Source of the DNA: Serinus canaria
Lineage: Eukaryota > Chordata > Aves > Passeriformes > Fringillidae
Direction of reading: 5' to 3'
Length of the DNA stretch: 64,000 bases
Assembly: GCF_022539315.1 (NCBI RefSeq)
Contig: NC_066336.1
Coordinates: 1,364,001 to 1,428,000 of the forward strand
Part shown: one piece after another, positions 33,561 to 44,989 of the stretch
Numbering within the stretch: the first letter of the stretch is position 1
Layout: every line of letters starts with the position of its first letter
Translations under genes and position numbers: made by a program
Notes under the pieces: model-generated
What the model was told of the DNA's origin: nothing
The model's input: the letters and a program-made list of their open reading frames with translations, nothing else
Database searches by the model: none

Positions 33561-34712
33561 AACACACGTATTTCCCTGGACATGGCATCCAGGCCCTGGC
33601 AGGGCACAGAAGAAGCGTCTTCCTGCCTCTTCCAGGCTGACAGAACGTCTTGTTCCTCCTCCTCTGCTTTGCAGTTGAGGACTGGGAAGTTTTTCCCAGT
33701 GGGAGAGATGGGGTGAGGATCTTCTCTGGACTCTCTAAGTTAATGCTGCACAGCCTTTCAAAGGTTTCTTAAAATTTCCTGCCTGACAGACAGGGGGAGG
33801 GACTGCCAGTGAAGGAGTGAAGGAGAAAGGTGAAGGAAGGGAAGGAGAAAGGTGTTTTCCTCCAGTGTCCTGATCCTGCTCCATCCACACCCTCTCCTTC
33901 CAGCTGTTCCCAGAGCAGCACACAAACTCCCCATTCCTACCAAAATAAGGAAAGGCAGGAAAATTGTTTTCCCAGCAGCAGGGAATGAAGAAATTGCTGT
34001 CGTGGCTTGGTGCCAGGAGAGGTTTGCACATTTTTTAGCATCCCTGCAGGGTGATGGTGAGCACAAGCTGCCACTGCCACAGTGCCGAGCTCAGAGCTGG
34101 CCTTGAGACAGGTGAAAGGAGGGCTTAATCCCCCAGGGATTCCCCTGGAGCAGATGGGTCTCTGGCTGTGTCCCTGTCACCTGTGGCCTCCCCAGAGCTG
34201 GGACAGGAGCTCATGGAGCAGCCACAGCTTCAGCCAAGGCTCACACGCAGCCACCTCTGTCCTGCCGTGCTCAGTCTGCCCCTCTGAAGCAGGTGTCACG
34301 TTTCCTGTCCCCATCTTGCCACCCATCATGATTTTCCTGGTGGCAATGGGCACCCTGCTGTCCCCCAGGCATTTCTTCACTCAGGGTTCCACTCACCCTG
34401 TCCTGCAAGTCCAAGGAATTGATAAGAGCTAAAAGGATGGAGTGGACAAAGTGCTAGAAAGAGACCCAGCTCTAAAGGGTCCACCAGAGTCCAGCAGAGA
34501 GTGAGCAGCTGTAAAATATGCAGATTCTGACCATTTGCCATCAGTTAGTGGCTTTCCCTGCAGTGCTTGCTGCCCTCTCTGCTAAGACTTGTTATTTTTA
34601 GGAGTTCATAGAGATTTCTCTGTTGGCCTTCACCAGGGAATACAGCCAGATGTGAACATCAGACTCCTGATGGAGCCAAGGCTGGCTGAGCTGCCATCCC
34701 ATCCAACCCTAC
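33561..34712. other. single-copy sequence
   Basis: No gene or repeat recognised; short purine run at 33790-33850. Confidence 0.4.
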
Positions 34713-34800
34713 CCCATCCCATCCCATCCCATCCCATCCCATCCCATCCCATCCCATCCCATCCCATCCCATCCCATCCCATCCCATCCCATCCCATCCC
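34713..34800. repeat. (CCCAT)n pentamer array
   Basis: About 17 perfect copies directly after CCATCCCATCCAACCC. The same motif expands inside a CR1 at 45034. Confidence 0.97.
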
Positions 34801-35691
34801 AGTGGCCCAGGGTCATGGAGAGGGGCCAGAGCTGCCCTCTCCCAGCAGGATCTTTGCCATCCTGAAGCCCACCCAGGGGTTTGCAGCAGAGCCTGAGCTC
34901 AGCCTTGCTAAGCCTGGCCAGGTGCTCAGTCAGGGTGTGCAGGCCCCACACTCATCAGCACCTTCCACGGGCTGGGAGGTGGGAAAGGAAGGACGTGCAG
35001 GGACTTTCCAATTTTTCAGGCATGGGTGGAATCTGCTTTTCCAGCTCATGAATTCAGATCTGATATCGCCTGGGGTTGGGGGCAGACGCTGCAGGTTCCT
35101 GGGATCAGAGCTTTGGGAAGCAGCAGTGCAGTGCCCAGCTGCCCCACACGCTGAGGCTGGAGCATGTCCATCCCTGCCCAGGGATGCAAGCCCTGTGCTC
35201 GTGCCTGGTACCCATGACCCAGGAGGAGCATTCCCTCAGCCAGCCTATCAACCCTTTGGAAAAACAGCCAGTTCCAACAATGGCCCCGTGTTTTCTTTGG
35301 AGCTCCGAGCCCCAGCTCAGTCAGCAGCACAGCCCTGGCTGGCAGCGAGCGCTGCCCGCTCAGCTCACCCTGCTGTCCCTCCCCAGCCACAGCCTGAGTC
35401 ATGGCTGTGGCCACAGACAGTGACACAAGGCCATTGTCATCCCAGGAATGCAGCGTTTTCCTGCTCCGCACAAATATTTTGCAGGGTGCATTTTCCGCTC
35501 GCTGCTGCTGGAAGCGCCCCCAGGAGCGCTGCTGACTAACGCTGCCCTCCCTCCTCGCCCTCCCCACCGTCCCAGGCTCATCCTGCTCTCCACAAAGGGC
35601 ACAGAGTCAAGGCTGGAGAAGTGCATTTCCTCCAGCAGCTCATGCGCTGGGGTGTGAGGAAATGGTGGATTTAACCCCTCCAGGTATGGTT
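34801..35691. other. single-copy sequence
   Basis: GC-rich; a 316-codon plus frame (34589-35539) begins before and runs through the pentamer array, has no domain and is not called. Confidence 0.4.
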
Positions 35692-35980
35692 TGTCACTTA
35701 GGACAAAATAACACAACGCGGACACGCAGCTCTCCCAAGGTAAAAAGAGCACTTTTAATTCCTGACTCCAACATTTATAGATTCCCAAAAGTGACAGAGG
35801 ATTGGGGGGTGACAGTGCCACCTCTCCAATGACACTGGACAAACCAACAGTCCATCAGATTTCTCCTCCACCATAAAAGAATGCAAAACAATGAGTTATT
35901 TGCATAAAGTGTGTGAGAAGGTTTGTTACAAGAATATAAACATCAGAAGGCTTAGAAAAACTTAAAAAATCAGGGTGACA
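35692..35980 (-). mobile_element. ERV solo LTR with inverted ends
   Basis: On the minus strand it starts TGTCACCCTG and ends CTAAGTGACA, so TGTCAC/GTGACA form a 6-bp inverted terminal repeat. A TATA-like CTATAAATG is followed by ATTAAAAGTGCTC as a likely polyadenylation signal. It is 289 bp with no matching flanking hexamer. Confidence 0.72.
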
Positions 35981-36061
35981 ACAGCTCCCTGGGCTCACGT
36001 CACTGGGGCCAGCTCCTGGTTCAGGGCTGGGCAGGAGGAGCAGGGCTGGACGTGGAGAGGC

Positions 36062-36141
36062 AGAGCAGGGTCACAGCAGAGCAGGGTCACAGCAGAGCAG
36101 GGCCACAGCACAGCAGGGTCACAGCAGAGCAGGGTCACAGC
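36062..36141. repeat. 16-bp tandem repeat, 5 copies
   Basis: Unit AGAGCAGGGTCACAGC; copies 3 and 4 have one substitution each. Confidence 0.95.
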
Positions 36142-36213
36142 TTGTCCCCTGGTCCAGATGTGGCCATGGGGTCACTGGAGATGCCTCTCCTGGCACTGCC
36201 TCCCAAGGGAAGA

Positions 36214-36517
36214 TGATGCTGCTGAGTCAGGGATGGAATGAAAGACTCCATTCTTCATGTGGAACAGAAGGGAAAAGCGTTTAATGAAAGTAGCAGGTCC
36301 TTTTGTAACCTGACTCGCTAAGGTGAGACTTGATTGGTGTCCAAGTAAAAACCTCTCACACTGTTGGTAAACTATGAGTGGTACACACTAGAGAACTATG
36401 TCAACAATTACAGAAAGAGAGACAATAATTGTTTTAATTCTTTCTTCTAAGATTCTCAGGCTCAGCCTGGGAGAAATTATCTCTGTTCGTTCTTCAACTG
36501 AACTGAGAATATCCACA
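36214..36517 (-). mobile_element. ERVK-type solo LTR (probable)
   Basis: The minus strand starts TGTGGATATTCTCAG and ends CAGCAGCATCA. It contains AAGAAAGAATTAAAACAATT and CATTAAACGCTTTTCCC (signal), then GAATGGAGTCTTTCATTCC near the 3' end. Flanks GGAAGA (36208-36213) and GGAAGG (36518-36523) agree at five of six bases, consistent with an aged 6-bp target-site duplication. Confidence 0.62.
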
Positions 36518-36650
36518 GGAAGGGGACAGGAGCTGAGACAGGAGCTGAGCTCTGCAAAGGCCTCCTTTAATCCTGTCCTCAGGGCACTGCAGCTCCTGCC
36601 CTCTGCTGACCTGTCTGCTCCACTCTGCTCCGAGATGAAATCCCAGTCGC

Positions 36651-36746
36651 TTCCCTCACTTGAAGCCCTTCTGCCTCCTCACTTCCCTCACTTGAAGCCC
36701 TTCTGCCTCCTCACCTCCCTCACTTGAAGCCCTTCTGCCTCCTCAC
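36651..36746. repeat. 32-bp tandem repeat, 3 copies
   Basis: Unit TTCCCTCACTTGAAGCCC then TTCTGCCTCCTCAC; copies at 36651, 36683 and 36715 are nearly identical. Confidence 0.95.
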
Positions 36747-37080
36747 TCTTCCCAGGAGAGAGCCAAGGACAGAGCTTGTGTTTTCCCATCTGCCAGGTTG
36801 TTATCAGGGTGGTTTAAAATCCAGTTTCTGGGGATATGTAGGATAAATAAATTCAAAAGCAAATCTCAGGTTGTGGCAAAGACCCCATTCCCCCAAATAT
36901 CTTCACTTTATGGAGCTGAAGGACAGAGGATGAGGCTGCATCCAGGCTGAGCTCAGCTGTGGTGAGCTCCTCGATGAACATCAAGGTGTGGTGCTGGTGA
37001 GAGTGTCACACATTCCACAGGGGACAAGGATGTGACATTGTGACAGCCCAGGACTGGCTGGAACAGGGCTGTGCACTGGC
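36747..37080. other. single-copy spacer
   Basis: No feature recognised. Confidence 0.4.
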
Positions 37081-37256
37081 ATCATGGAATCACAGAATCT
37101 GGAATGGTTTGGGTTGGGAGGGATCCTAAAGCTCATTCCATCCCACCCCTGCCATGGCAGGGACACCTCCCACTGTCCCAGACTGCTCCAAGCCCTGTCC
37201 AGCCTGGCCTTGGGCACTGCCAGGGATCCAGGGGCAGCCCCAGCTGCTCTGGGGTG
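37081..37256 (-). mobile_element. CR1 LINE 3' fragment
   Basis: ATCATGGAATCACAGAATCTGG (terminal octamers), GGTTTGGGTTGGGAGGG, CACCTCCCACTGTCCCAG and GGATCCAGGGGCAGCCCC in antisense order; the same subfamily as the copies near 8.2-8.8 kb. Confidence 0.88.
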
Positions 37257-37626
37257 TAGCACAGCCATGGTGCTTCGGAGCACTTTGGGATGCAGCAGTT
37301 CTGGAGCGATGGATGTGCCCAGTGGGATGTGTCAGATGCTCTGAAACACGGCCACGTGCTGAGTTTGTGCCCACACAGGACAGGTGACAGTGGCCATCCC
37401 ATGGTGGTCACAGCCTTTGCTCCACTTTAAGTAGATATGAACTGACTCTCTGTGGGAAAAAATTTTATTTGTAAAATGAAGTAGTTGATTTTACAGAAAT
37501 GTTTTTGGCTAAATTTTGAGTCTCCTCAGCTGTGCTTAACCCATTTATTGGTATTGTGGTAACCTACACAACAGGGATTTCCTCCCCAAATGGAACGTTT
37601 ATACTCATCAATGGGAGCATGGTGGG
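37257..37626. other. single-copy spacer
   Basis: No feature recognised. Confidence 0.4.
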
Positions 37627-38445
37627 GTCAGCCAGGAGGGACTGGAGCAGCCAGGAGGGATTGGGGCAGGATGGATTGGGGCAGGATGGATTGGAGCAGC
37701 CAGGAGGGATTGGGGCAGGAGGGATAAGAGCAGGATGGATTGGGGCAGGATGGATTGGGGCAGCCAGGAGGGATTGGAGGAGGAGGGATTGGGGCAGCCA
37801 GACTGAATTGGGGCAGGATGGATTGGAGCAGCCAGGATGGATTGGGGCAGGAGGAATCAGAGCAGGATGGATTGAGGCAGCCAGGCTGGATTGGGGCAGC
37901 CAGGAGGGATTAGGACAGGATGGATTGGAGCAGGATGGATTGGAGCAGGATGGATTGGGGCAGGATGGATTGGGGCAGGATGGATTGGGGCAGGATGGAC
38001 TGAATTAGGGCAGGATGGTTTGGAGCAGGATGGATTGGGGCAGCCAGGCTGGACTGGGGCAGCCAGGGTGGACTGGGACAGCCAGGCTGGACTGGAGCAG
38101 CTAGGAGGAATTGGGGCAGGATGGATTGGAGCAGTCAGGAGGAATTGGGGAAGGATGGATTGGGGTAGCCAGGATGGATTGGAACAGCTAGGATGGATTG
38201 GAGCAGGCTGGGTTGGAGCAGGATGGATTGGGGCAGCCAGGAGGGATTTGGGCAGCCAGGATGGATTGGGGCAGCCAGGTTGGATTGGGGCAGCCAGGAT
38301 TGGAGCAACCAGGATGGACTGGGACAGCCAGGGTGGATCAGAGCAGCCAGACTGGATTAGGACAGGATGGATTGGGACAGCCAGGATGGATCAGAGCAGC
38401 CAGACTGGATTGGGACAGGATGGATTGGGGCAGCCAGGCTGGCCA
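37627..38445. repeat. mixed 15/18-bp tandem array, ~820 bp
   Basis: Two interleaved unit types: 15-bp GGGCAGGATGGATTG and 18-bp GGGCAGCCAGGAGGGATTG-like units, with CTGGAC variants to the right. Both lengths are multiples of three, so a Gly-Gln-Asp-Gly-Leu frame runs through the array; this is a consequence of unit length, not evidence for a protein. Confidence 0.95.
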
Positions 38446-38880
38446 AAGCTCCTGGAGGCTGCAGCTGAGCTGGAGGCTGCAGTGAAAGCCCTGCCTTGCC
38501 CGGAGCAGTTGTGCAATAGCGGATGTTTGGGAGCAGATAGGTGATGCAGAAGACTTCCTTCCTCAGCTCACAAGGCAAATAATTTGTATCCTGATTACAA
38601 ATTATGAGGGTTTGGAGATTGCAAGGTCAGGAGGGACCAGTGTAATTATGTCATCTGACCTTCCCAAGGAGTGCAGCCTCGGAATGGCCCCTGGTGATTC
38701 CCACGCCGAGGCCGTTGGTCCTGGCTGTCCCAGGGGAGCCTTTTCCTACAGCCCGAGGCACAGGGGCTCTGTCCCTGACCCTGTCACCTGTGGGGTTCCC
38801 ACAGCACACAGAACACACGGCTCACCTCCGGGTTTGAGCTTTTCCTGCAAGGCTTTGGTCTAGGGAGATCATGGAAGAGA
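38446..38880. other. single-copy spacer
   Basis: Low-repeat sequence; no gene recognised. Confidence 0.4.
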
Positions 38881-39249
38881 ATGGGATGGGATGGGATGGG
38901 ATGGGATGGGATGGGATGGAATGGAATGGAATGGAATGGAATGGAATGGAACGGAATGGAATGGAATAAGATGGAATGGATTTTTGGAGTGGATTTATGG
39001 AATGGAATGGAATGGAATGGAATGGAATGGAATGGAATGGAATGGCCTGGCCTGGACTGGCAGTGGCATGGACTGGCACGGCCTGGCCATCCGCTGGCCT
39101 GGCTTTTTGGCGTGGCTTTGGACTGGCATGGACTGGACTGGCATGGACTGGCATGGCCTGGACTGGATTGGAATGGAATGGAATGGAATGGAAGGGATTT
39201 TTGGAGTGGATGAATGGAATGGAATGGGATGGAATGGAATGGAATGAAG
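38881..39249. repeat. (GGGAT)n/(GGAAT)n pentamer array
   Basis: GGGAT to about 38918, then GGAAT. It is interrupted at 39041-39165 by CTGGACTGGCATGG units and resumes as GGAAT up to 39249, directly against a CR1 3' terminus. Confidence 0.95.
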
Positions 39250-39345
39250 TAGAATCTTCTGAGCTCCATGAAGGGACCCACAAAGATCATCCAAGTCCTG
39301 CTCTTGGCCCTGCACAGGAGAACCCCAAGAATCCCACCCCGATTC
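39250..39345 (-). mobile_element. CR1-like 3' fragment
   Basis: TAGAATCTTCTGAGCTCC, AAGGGACCCACAAAGATCAT, CTTGGCCCTGCACAGGAG and CCCCAAGAATCCCACC match the second CR1 terminus type seen at about 11770. Confidence 0.6.
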
Positions 39346-40984
39346 GTGTCAGATTTAGGATCACCCCCCCGTCCAGCAAGAACAGCAGGATTGTCCCCCT
39401 GTTTCCAGACCAGCTCTTCCCACCTCAGGAACAACCTGGACTGCAGGAAGGAGGGGACAGTTTGGGAAGATTTGGGGTGTCCCATTCCCACCAGGGCTGT
39501 GCAGGTGGCACAGGGAAGGTCAGCTTAGAGCCCACACCTGAGGCTTTGACCTCTGTGGGATGTGAACATGGCTGAATTTCCAAGTGTTTCAATTTCTTCG
39601 CTGTTTAAATCCCAGATCTCTCAGAAGGCTCAGAGCACAGAGACCTGTATCAGCACAGAAACACCAGCCCTGGTCCCTCTGCTGCATGCTGCCCTGCCTG
39701 CACCCACCTGGCTTTGGCAGGCACAGCTCCTGGTTGATGCAGGTAGCCCAGAACTGGTTTTGCATGAGCAAAGCCTTTCACACCCCATTATGATCATTAT
39801 TAATGAGGCTCTTTGTCACTGATATTGGGGTAGGACCCAGAGAGCCCTGCACAAGGCTGGGGCCTCACTGCCCAGTCACGACTCAAATTCCATCACTCTC
39901 AAAGTCCCTGAAGGCCAAAATGAGCAGAGATGAGCCAGGGCAGAGACCAAAGGGGTGCAGGGTGACAGCAGAACTAATGCTCACTGCTCTGCTCCTCTGG
40001 AAGATGGAGCACATCATGGCCAGATGTTTGTGCTGAGTCGAGCCCCACGACTGCGATCCCAAGGGCAGGGACACTTCAGCCTTGTCCCCGTGTCCCTGTT
40101 CACCCCTTCCACCGCTCAGGCTGCACAGCTGTGGGGTTTTGCAGCAAAAGATGCACAGGCTGTGCTGGGGAAATGCACAGAGCCAGCACTGAGGGCACCT
40201 GCAGAGCTCTCAAGGCTTTGCCCTGCCTTAGGAGGAGGCTTTGAGCCCCTTGTCAGTCCCTTCCCTGCCCTGTGACCCAGCTGGCACTGAGCTGGCACAG
40301 CTCCTGGGTGCTCTGGGCTGGGTCACAGCCCGGGGATGCTGTCTGTGGGCTGTCACTGACTCACCACCACAGCTTTGTGCAGCTTCTCAGCCCTGCAGCC
40401 TCAGCCCTGCAGCCTCGGGGGTATTTCCACACCAGTATAGTCCCAGAGGAGGGCAGCAAAGCGAGCTGGCCATTCCCAGGGGAATGAGGGGACAGCGACA
40501 GGCCAGGGGCAGGTGAGTCAGGCCACATGGGCAGGAGCACGAGGAGCTGCTCCCTGGCTCTGTCCCTCTCCCTCTCACCCCGTGCCAGCACCTTTCACAC
40601 CTTTTATCTCCGTGGGCGCTTCCACCCCGGATTTTGGAGCATCCTCCTTGTCCCCACTCACGGGACCAGCCCAGCAGGTGTCCCCGGGCTGGGCAGTGGT
40701 GGGGGCACAGCCTGGCCAGCAGCAGCCCTGGCACCTGCTCAGCAGGGGACACAATGAGGATTAATCACCGCCTGTCCGAGACGCTGCCGTGTTTTTCCTC
40801 CGTCCTTATTTGCGTGCTAGCGCCTGGAAAACAGGATGGCGATGTTTTCCTGCTGCACATTCCCCAAGACTAAACAAAGGAGCTTGGATTTCCAGCCCCT
40901 GCTGATCTCTGATAAATGTGGGGCTTTCAGGAATTGCTTGGGGAGCTCAGGGATCTGCCCCTCGGGCTGGTCCCACTGCTTGGA
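39346..40984. other. single-copy sequence with possible conserved element
   Basis: No gene recognised. Bases 39780-39820 (ATTATGATCATTATTAATGAGG) and 40750-40870 (GAGGATTAATCACCGCC, CTTATTTGCGTGCTAGCG) are non-repetitive, homeodomain-site-like and locally CpG-bearing. They are candidates for conserved non-coding sequence only. Confidence 0.35.
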
Positions 40985-41250
40985 GTAGAAAACCTCTGGA
41001 ATGAGGGGGAAGCTTTTCTGTCTCACTTTTAGGGAAAAGGATTTTCACAGAAAGGGTGATAAAGCTCTGGAATGTTCTGCCCGGGGAGTTGGTGGAGTCC
41101 CCATCCCTGGGGGTGTTTAACAAAGCCTGGATGTGGCACTGGGTGCCAGGGGTGAGTTGGGGTGTTGGGGCTGGGTTGGACTGGATGAGCTTGAAGGTCT
41201 CTTCCAACCCAGGGATTCTGGGAATTCTGGGAATTCTGAGAAAACACTGA
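40985..41250 (+). mobile_element. CR1 LINE 3' fragment, sense
   Basis: AAGGGTGATAAAGCTCTGGA, GAGTCCCCATCCCTGGGGG, GACTGGATGAGCTTGAAGG, TCTTCCAACCCAGGGATTCT and four short ATTCTGGGA-like terminal repeats. Confidence 0.88.
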
Positions 41251-41496
41251 CTAAATAAAGTTCTTGTGTGCACAGCCTGCACAGGTGGGCTCTGCTTAAG
41301 GTTTGCTACTCATAATTTGTTACGGTCTCGTTCGTTTGAGGTCTGACCATGGGAGGTGCTTTACAGTCAAGGACAAGAGAGAAACCAGGCTCCCTAAAGA
41401 TTCTTTTTTTTAAGAGTATAACCACCAACATCACCCTGGCAGGAGCTGGATGAGGAGTCCTTAGGCCAGTCTCTGAAATAGAAGCTCAGCTGGGAA

Positions 41497-41580
41497 CGAA
41501 TCAGAGAACCAGAGAATATTGGAATGGTTTGGGTTGGAAGGGCCCTTGAAGATCATTTCCTTCCATGGGCAGGGAAGGGA
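41497..41580 (-). mobile_element. short CR1 3' fragment
   Basis: AATCAGAGAACCAGAGAATATTGG followed by GGTTTGGGTTGGAAGGGCCC; only the extreme terminus is present. Confidence 0.65.
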
Positions 41581-41933
41581 CTGGAAACTCTGCCCTCACC
41601 TGCTTGGAAAGCCCAGGGCTTTTCCCCGCCTGTTGCACTGCCTTGCCCTCATCCCATGAGGATGCTCTGGTGCATCCACCCCTTACCTGATGTTTTTATG
41701 GGTTTATAGAGCTGCTCTCTCCACACTCAGATGAACTTTGCAGAGCAAGCAATAATTGGTGCTTATGCAGCTTCTGGGGAACTTTTGGAGGCTCTTAAGA
41801 TGTCCTCTGAGTTGGGAAAATGAATGATGTGAGTCCTAATTCTGAACTGATGTGGGGAATTTGACCCCACGTGTCCAATGTGCAGGTTTGGTGACTCTGC
41901 TCCCAGCACCAGGAACATCAAAACCAGCCAGAG
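41581..41933. other. single-copy spacer
   Basis: No feature recognised. Confidence 0.4.
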
Positions 41934-42381
41934 CCAGGTTGTTGCATTTGCCAGGTGCCCTGATAAAGGCAGGAATGATGGATCTGACTCCATGTTCTCA
42001 GAAGGCTGATTTTTATTTTATGATACTCTATTATATTAAAGATTGCTATACTAACTATACTAAAGAATACAGAAAGGATACAGACAGAAGGCTAAAAAGA
42101 TGAAATGAAATAATAATAATGAATAATAAATAATGAAACCTCGTGGCTCTCTCCAGAGTCTTACACAGGTGGCCTGATTGGCCAAAGAGTGAAAACAACT
42201 CCCAGTAAAAACTAATAAAAACAATCACCTGTGGGTGAACAATCCCCAAACACATTCCACATCAGCACAGCACAGGAGAAGCAAATGAGATCAGAATTGT
42301 TTTCCTTTTCTCTGAGGCCTCTCAGCTTCCCAGGAGAAAACCCTGGGTGAGGGGATTTTTCAGAAAAACGCGACACCAGGT
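41934..42381 (-). mobile_element. ERVK-type solo LTR with perfect 6-bp target-site duplication
   Basis: The LTR proper is 41940-42375 (436 bp). On the minus strand it begins TGTCGCGTTTTTCTG and ends GGCAAATGCAACA. It includes CCAGGGTTTTCTCCTGGG, the CACAGGTGATTGTTTTTATT block, a CTTTTTAGCCTTCTGTCTG segment and an ATAAAATAAAAATCAGCC signal region. CCAGGT flanks it exactly on both sides (41934-41939 and 42376-42381). No internal region is present, so the provirus was lost by LTR-LTR recombination. Confidence 0.92.
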
Positions 42382-42721
42382 CTTGGGATGGATGGATGAG
42401 GGAAAAAGAAAAAGCTGAAAATTTTGTGTTAGAAGCTTTGGAGAGAGTCTGTGGAGGTTCCCCATGGAAATACCTCCATTTCCACTCAGCCTTGATGGGA
42501 AGCACGTTCCACCTACCGATCATCCTTCCCATCTAACCCTGTATATGGGAACAGCTCTGTAACCAGGAACTGCTGATGATTTGGAGGACAAAGGCTCAGC
42601 ACCTTTCCTGGCATTAAATGAGGAATAACCACCTGGATTTCTCCAATTCCAGTGATCACAATGTGGGGGGATTCCCATTTTTCAGCTGTATTTTTCTGTA
42701 CCCGGAGCTGAGATGTTTCAA
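42382..42721. other. single-copy spacer
   Basis: No feature recognised. Confidence 0.4.
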
Positions 42722-43030
42722 TCACAAAATCCCAGAATCAACAAGGTTGGAAAAGACCTCCAAGCTCATCCAGTCTTTGACTGAACCCCACTGTGCCACT
42801 GAACCTTATCACAAAGTGCCACATCCACTTGATTTTTGAACACTTCCAGGGATGGTGACTCCATCACTGCCCTGGGCAGCTGTGCCAGGGCTGAACCACT
42901 CTCAAAAGGAAGAAATTTTCCCTAAAATCCAACCTAAACCTCTCTTAACAAAACTTGGGGCCTTTTCCTCTTGTCCCATCCCTTGTTGCCTGGAAAGAGA
43001 GCCCAACCCCACCTGCCTCCCTTAAAATTC
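42722..43030 (-). mobile_element. CR1 LINE 3' fragment
   Basis: TCACAAAATCCCAGAATCAAC, AAGGTTGGAAAAGACCTCC, CACTTCCAGGGATGGTGAC, CCTAAAATCCAACCTAAACC and CCTTTTCCTCTTGTCCC give one of the longer and older CR1 fragments in the window. Confidence 0.88.
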
Positions 43031-44691
43031 CCAAACTTTCTGTGAAAACTCAGTTTTAGGAAGTAGAATTGTGAGACTTTTTGATTTGAGGAAACTGCTT
43101 TTTCCCTCTGGTGACTCATAAAAAATATTGACCAAATGCACCCCAGCTCTGATTCGTGGTGTCCTCCAGTTGTGTCTCTGGGTTTGGCCCTGGATGTTCT
43201 GTCCCTGAGGCACTAAAAAGCTCCAGAACTGCCCCTCCCCAAAGTAATCTCGCTGGATTAATTCCTGAAACCTCATTACAGCTCTCAAGATAAGAGCTCA
43301 TTAAACAGCGTGAAAATAACCTTGGAAAAGGGGATTTCAATATCTGCCCCGAGAGGTCTGAACCTGAGGAACTGGGATGGGCTGGTTGATAGTTATCAAT
43401 ATGATCCAGCTGGGTGATGTTTATCTCTGCTATCCTCAGGAATTGTCACCTGGGAATCTCGCTGCACCAGGGATCTGCTGCTACCAGGAAAAATGGGAAG
43501 GGCTGGCAGGAAGTTGTTTGCATATCTCTTCTTCTAGGTGGGTGACTCAGGCAAGAAATAAAGTGTAATATCTGTTAAAAATATCTGCGAGGTCCCGAGG
43601 CAGGGGTGGTATCTTGGCAGCACTTTTTGTGTCCTAAACATCCCCCAAAAACACGGATCCTCCTGGACACTGGCACAGCACAAAGCACAGGTCTGGGCTG
43701 CAAAGGAGCAGGAGCATCCAGAAAGTCAGAGGGGAGAGGGAGAGGGAGAAATCTCACCTGGAAACCGCAGCAACAACAGAAATCACAAACTTGCTTCTCC
43801 CTTCTGCCCTCCCGCCCTATTTCTCAACAAAACTTTTTAAGTTACAGATTTTAAACCTGCTCTGAATGGATAAAAGCCTGCACCAGTGCCTGGGGAATGG
43901 CAGGAAGGCACGTGCTGTCATGATTGGAGCAGGGAGAATGTGCTAATTACATAACAGCCCAGGAATTTGGCAGTGCTGATGCAGAAATAGGGCAAATAAT
44001 CCTCTTTCCCCATCACCTCCTTCCCCAGCCCTGTCTGCTTCGCTTTTTCAGGATGGAAATTTAATTTTCAAACCTTTCCACACAGACTTTTAACCTGGCA
44101 AAAGTGGGAAAAACAACTTTCCCAGAAGCATTGCCATACCTCAAGTCCAATCTTTTCCCTTAAAAAAAAAAAAAAAATCTACTAAAGAGTCATATTTTGC
44201 TTTGGTGCTCAAGAAATGATTCCAAATCATGCCATGAACTGGTGATCGTTTTGCTTGGCCCCACTTTGCCTGTGGGCAAAGCTTTGGCCTGGAATAATTT
44301 CACATTCCTGTCACTGCAGGGACACGAGGACATCGGTGCTTTGTCACTGAGGCTGAGCAGGGAAGCGATTTTCCTGCTTTGTGGAGGAAAAATGGGGAGA
44401 GAATCACTGTCAGTGATTCTGGAGACACCAAAGAGTGACTGACTCAGAGGTGCAGCTCACCAATGGATGTTGAGACAGGAATTCCCCTCACACTCTGGAA
44501 TAAACACCCTCAGGAGAATGGAAAGGCTCTGGAGGCTGCAGCAGATCACCAAAGGACACTTCTGGAGTCCTTCAGGCCTGCTCCTGTCCAATCCCATAAA
44601 ATCAGCCTCAGGTGATCCCTGCTCTGGAATTCCCAGCTGTGGAAAGGGGAAAAGGCAGCCTGCAGACACTGCCAGTGCAGAGCAGTGATCC
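43031..44691. other. single-copy sequence with clustered factor-site motifs
   Basis: The longest low-repeat stretch in the right half. At 43386-43445 a palindromic GATAGTTATC, a CAGCTG E-box, GTTTATCTC and GCTATCCTC cluster. TTTGCATATC (about 43517) and GTGACTCAG follow. These motifs are common by chance; no gene is recognised. An A-run lies at 44163-44177. Confidence 0.35.
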
Positions 44692-44890
44692 CAGAGTCAC
44701 AAAATCACAGAACCCCTGAAGCTGGAGAAGCCCTCCCAGCCCATGGAGTCCCACCTGGGCCCAATGCCCACCTTGTCCCCACTCAGTGCCACCTCCAGCC
44801 CTTCCTTGGACACCTCCAGGGGTGGGCACTCCAAACCCTCCCTGGGCAGCCCATGCCAAGGCTGAGCACCCTGGCAGTGATGGCAGTGGG
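44692..44890 (-). mobile_element. CR1-like 3' fragment
   Basis: CAGAGTCACAAAATCACAGA, then CTGGAGAAGCCCTCCCAG, TGGACACCTCCAGGGGTGGG and CACTCCAAACCCTCCCTGGG: a CR1 3' UTR variant with a GGTGGGCACTCC block. Confidence 0.75.
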
Positions 44891-44989
44891 GCCTCCAGAG
44901 CTCCTGGAGTGCCCCTGGGCATCTCCACCAACATCCTCCTTCCCTCTGGGTGGGCAGCAAGGTGGATCCCATGTCCAGAGCTGAGGGCA

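Noticed and set aside
37532..38544. Gly-Gln-Asp-Gly-Leu repeat protein of 158-217 residues
   Set aside because: Artefact of 15- and 18-bp repeat units; it lacks non-repeat flanking domains and the codon use follows the DNA repeat.
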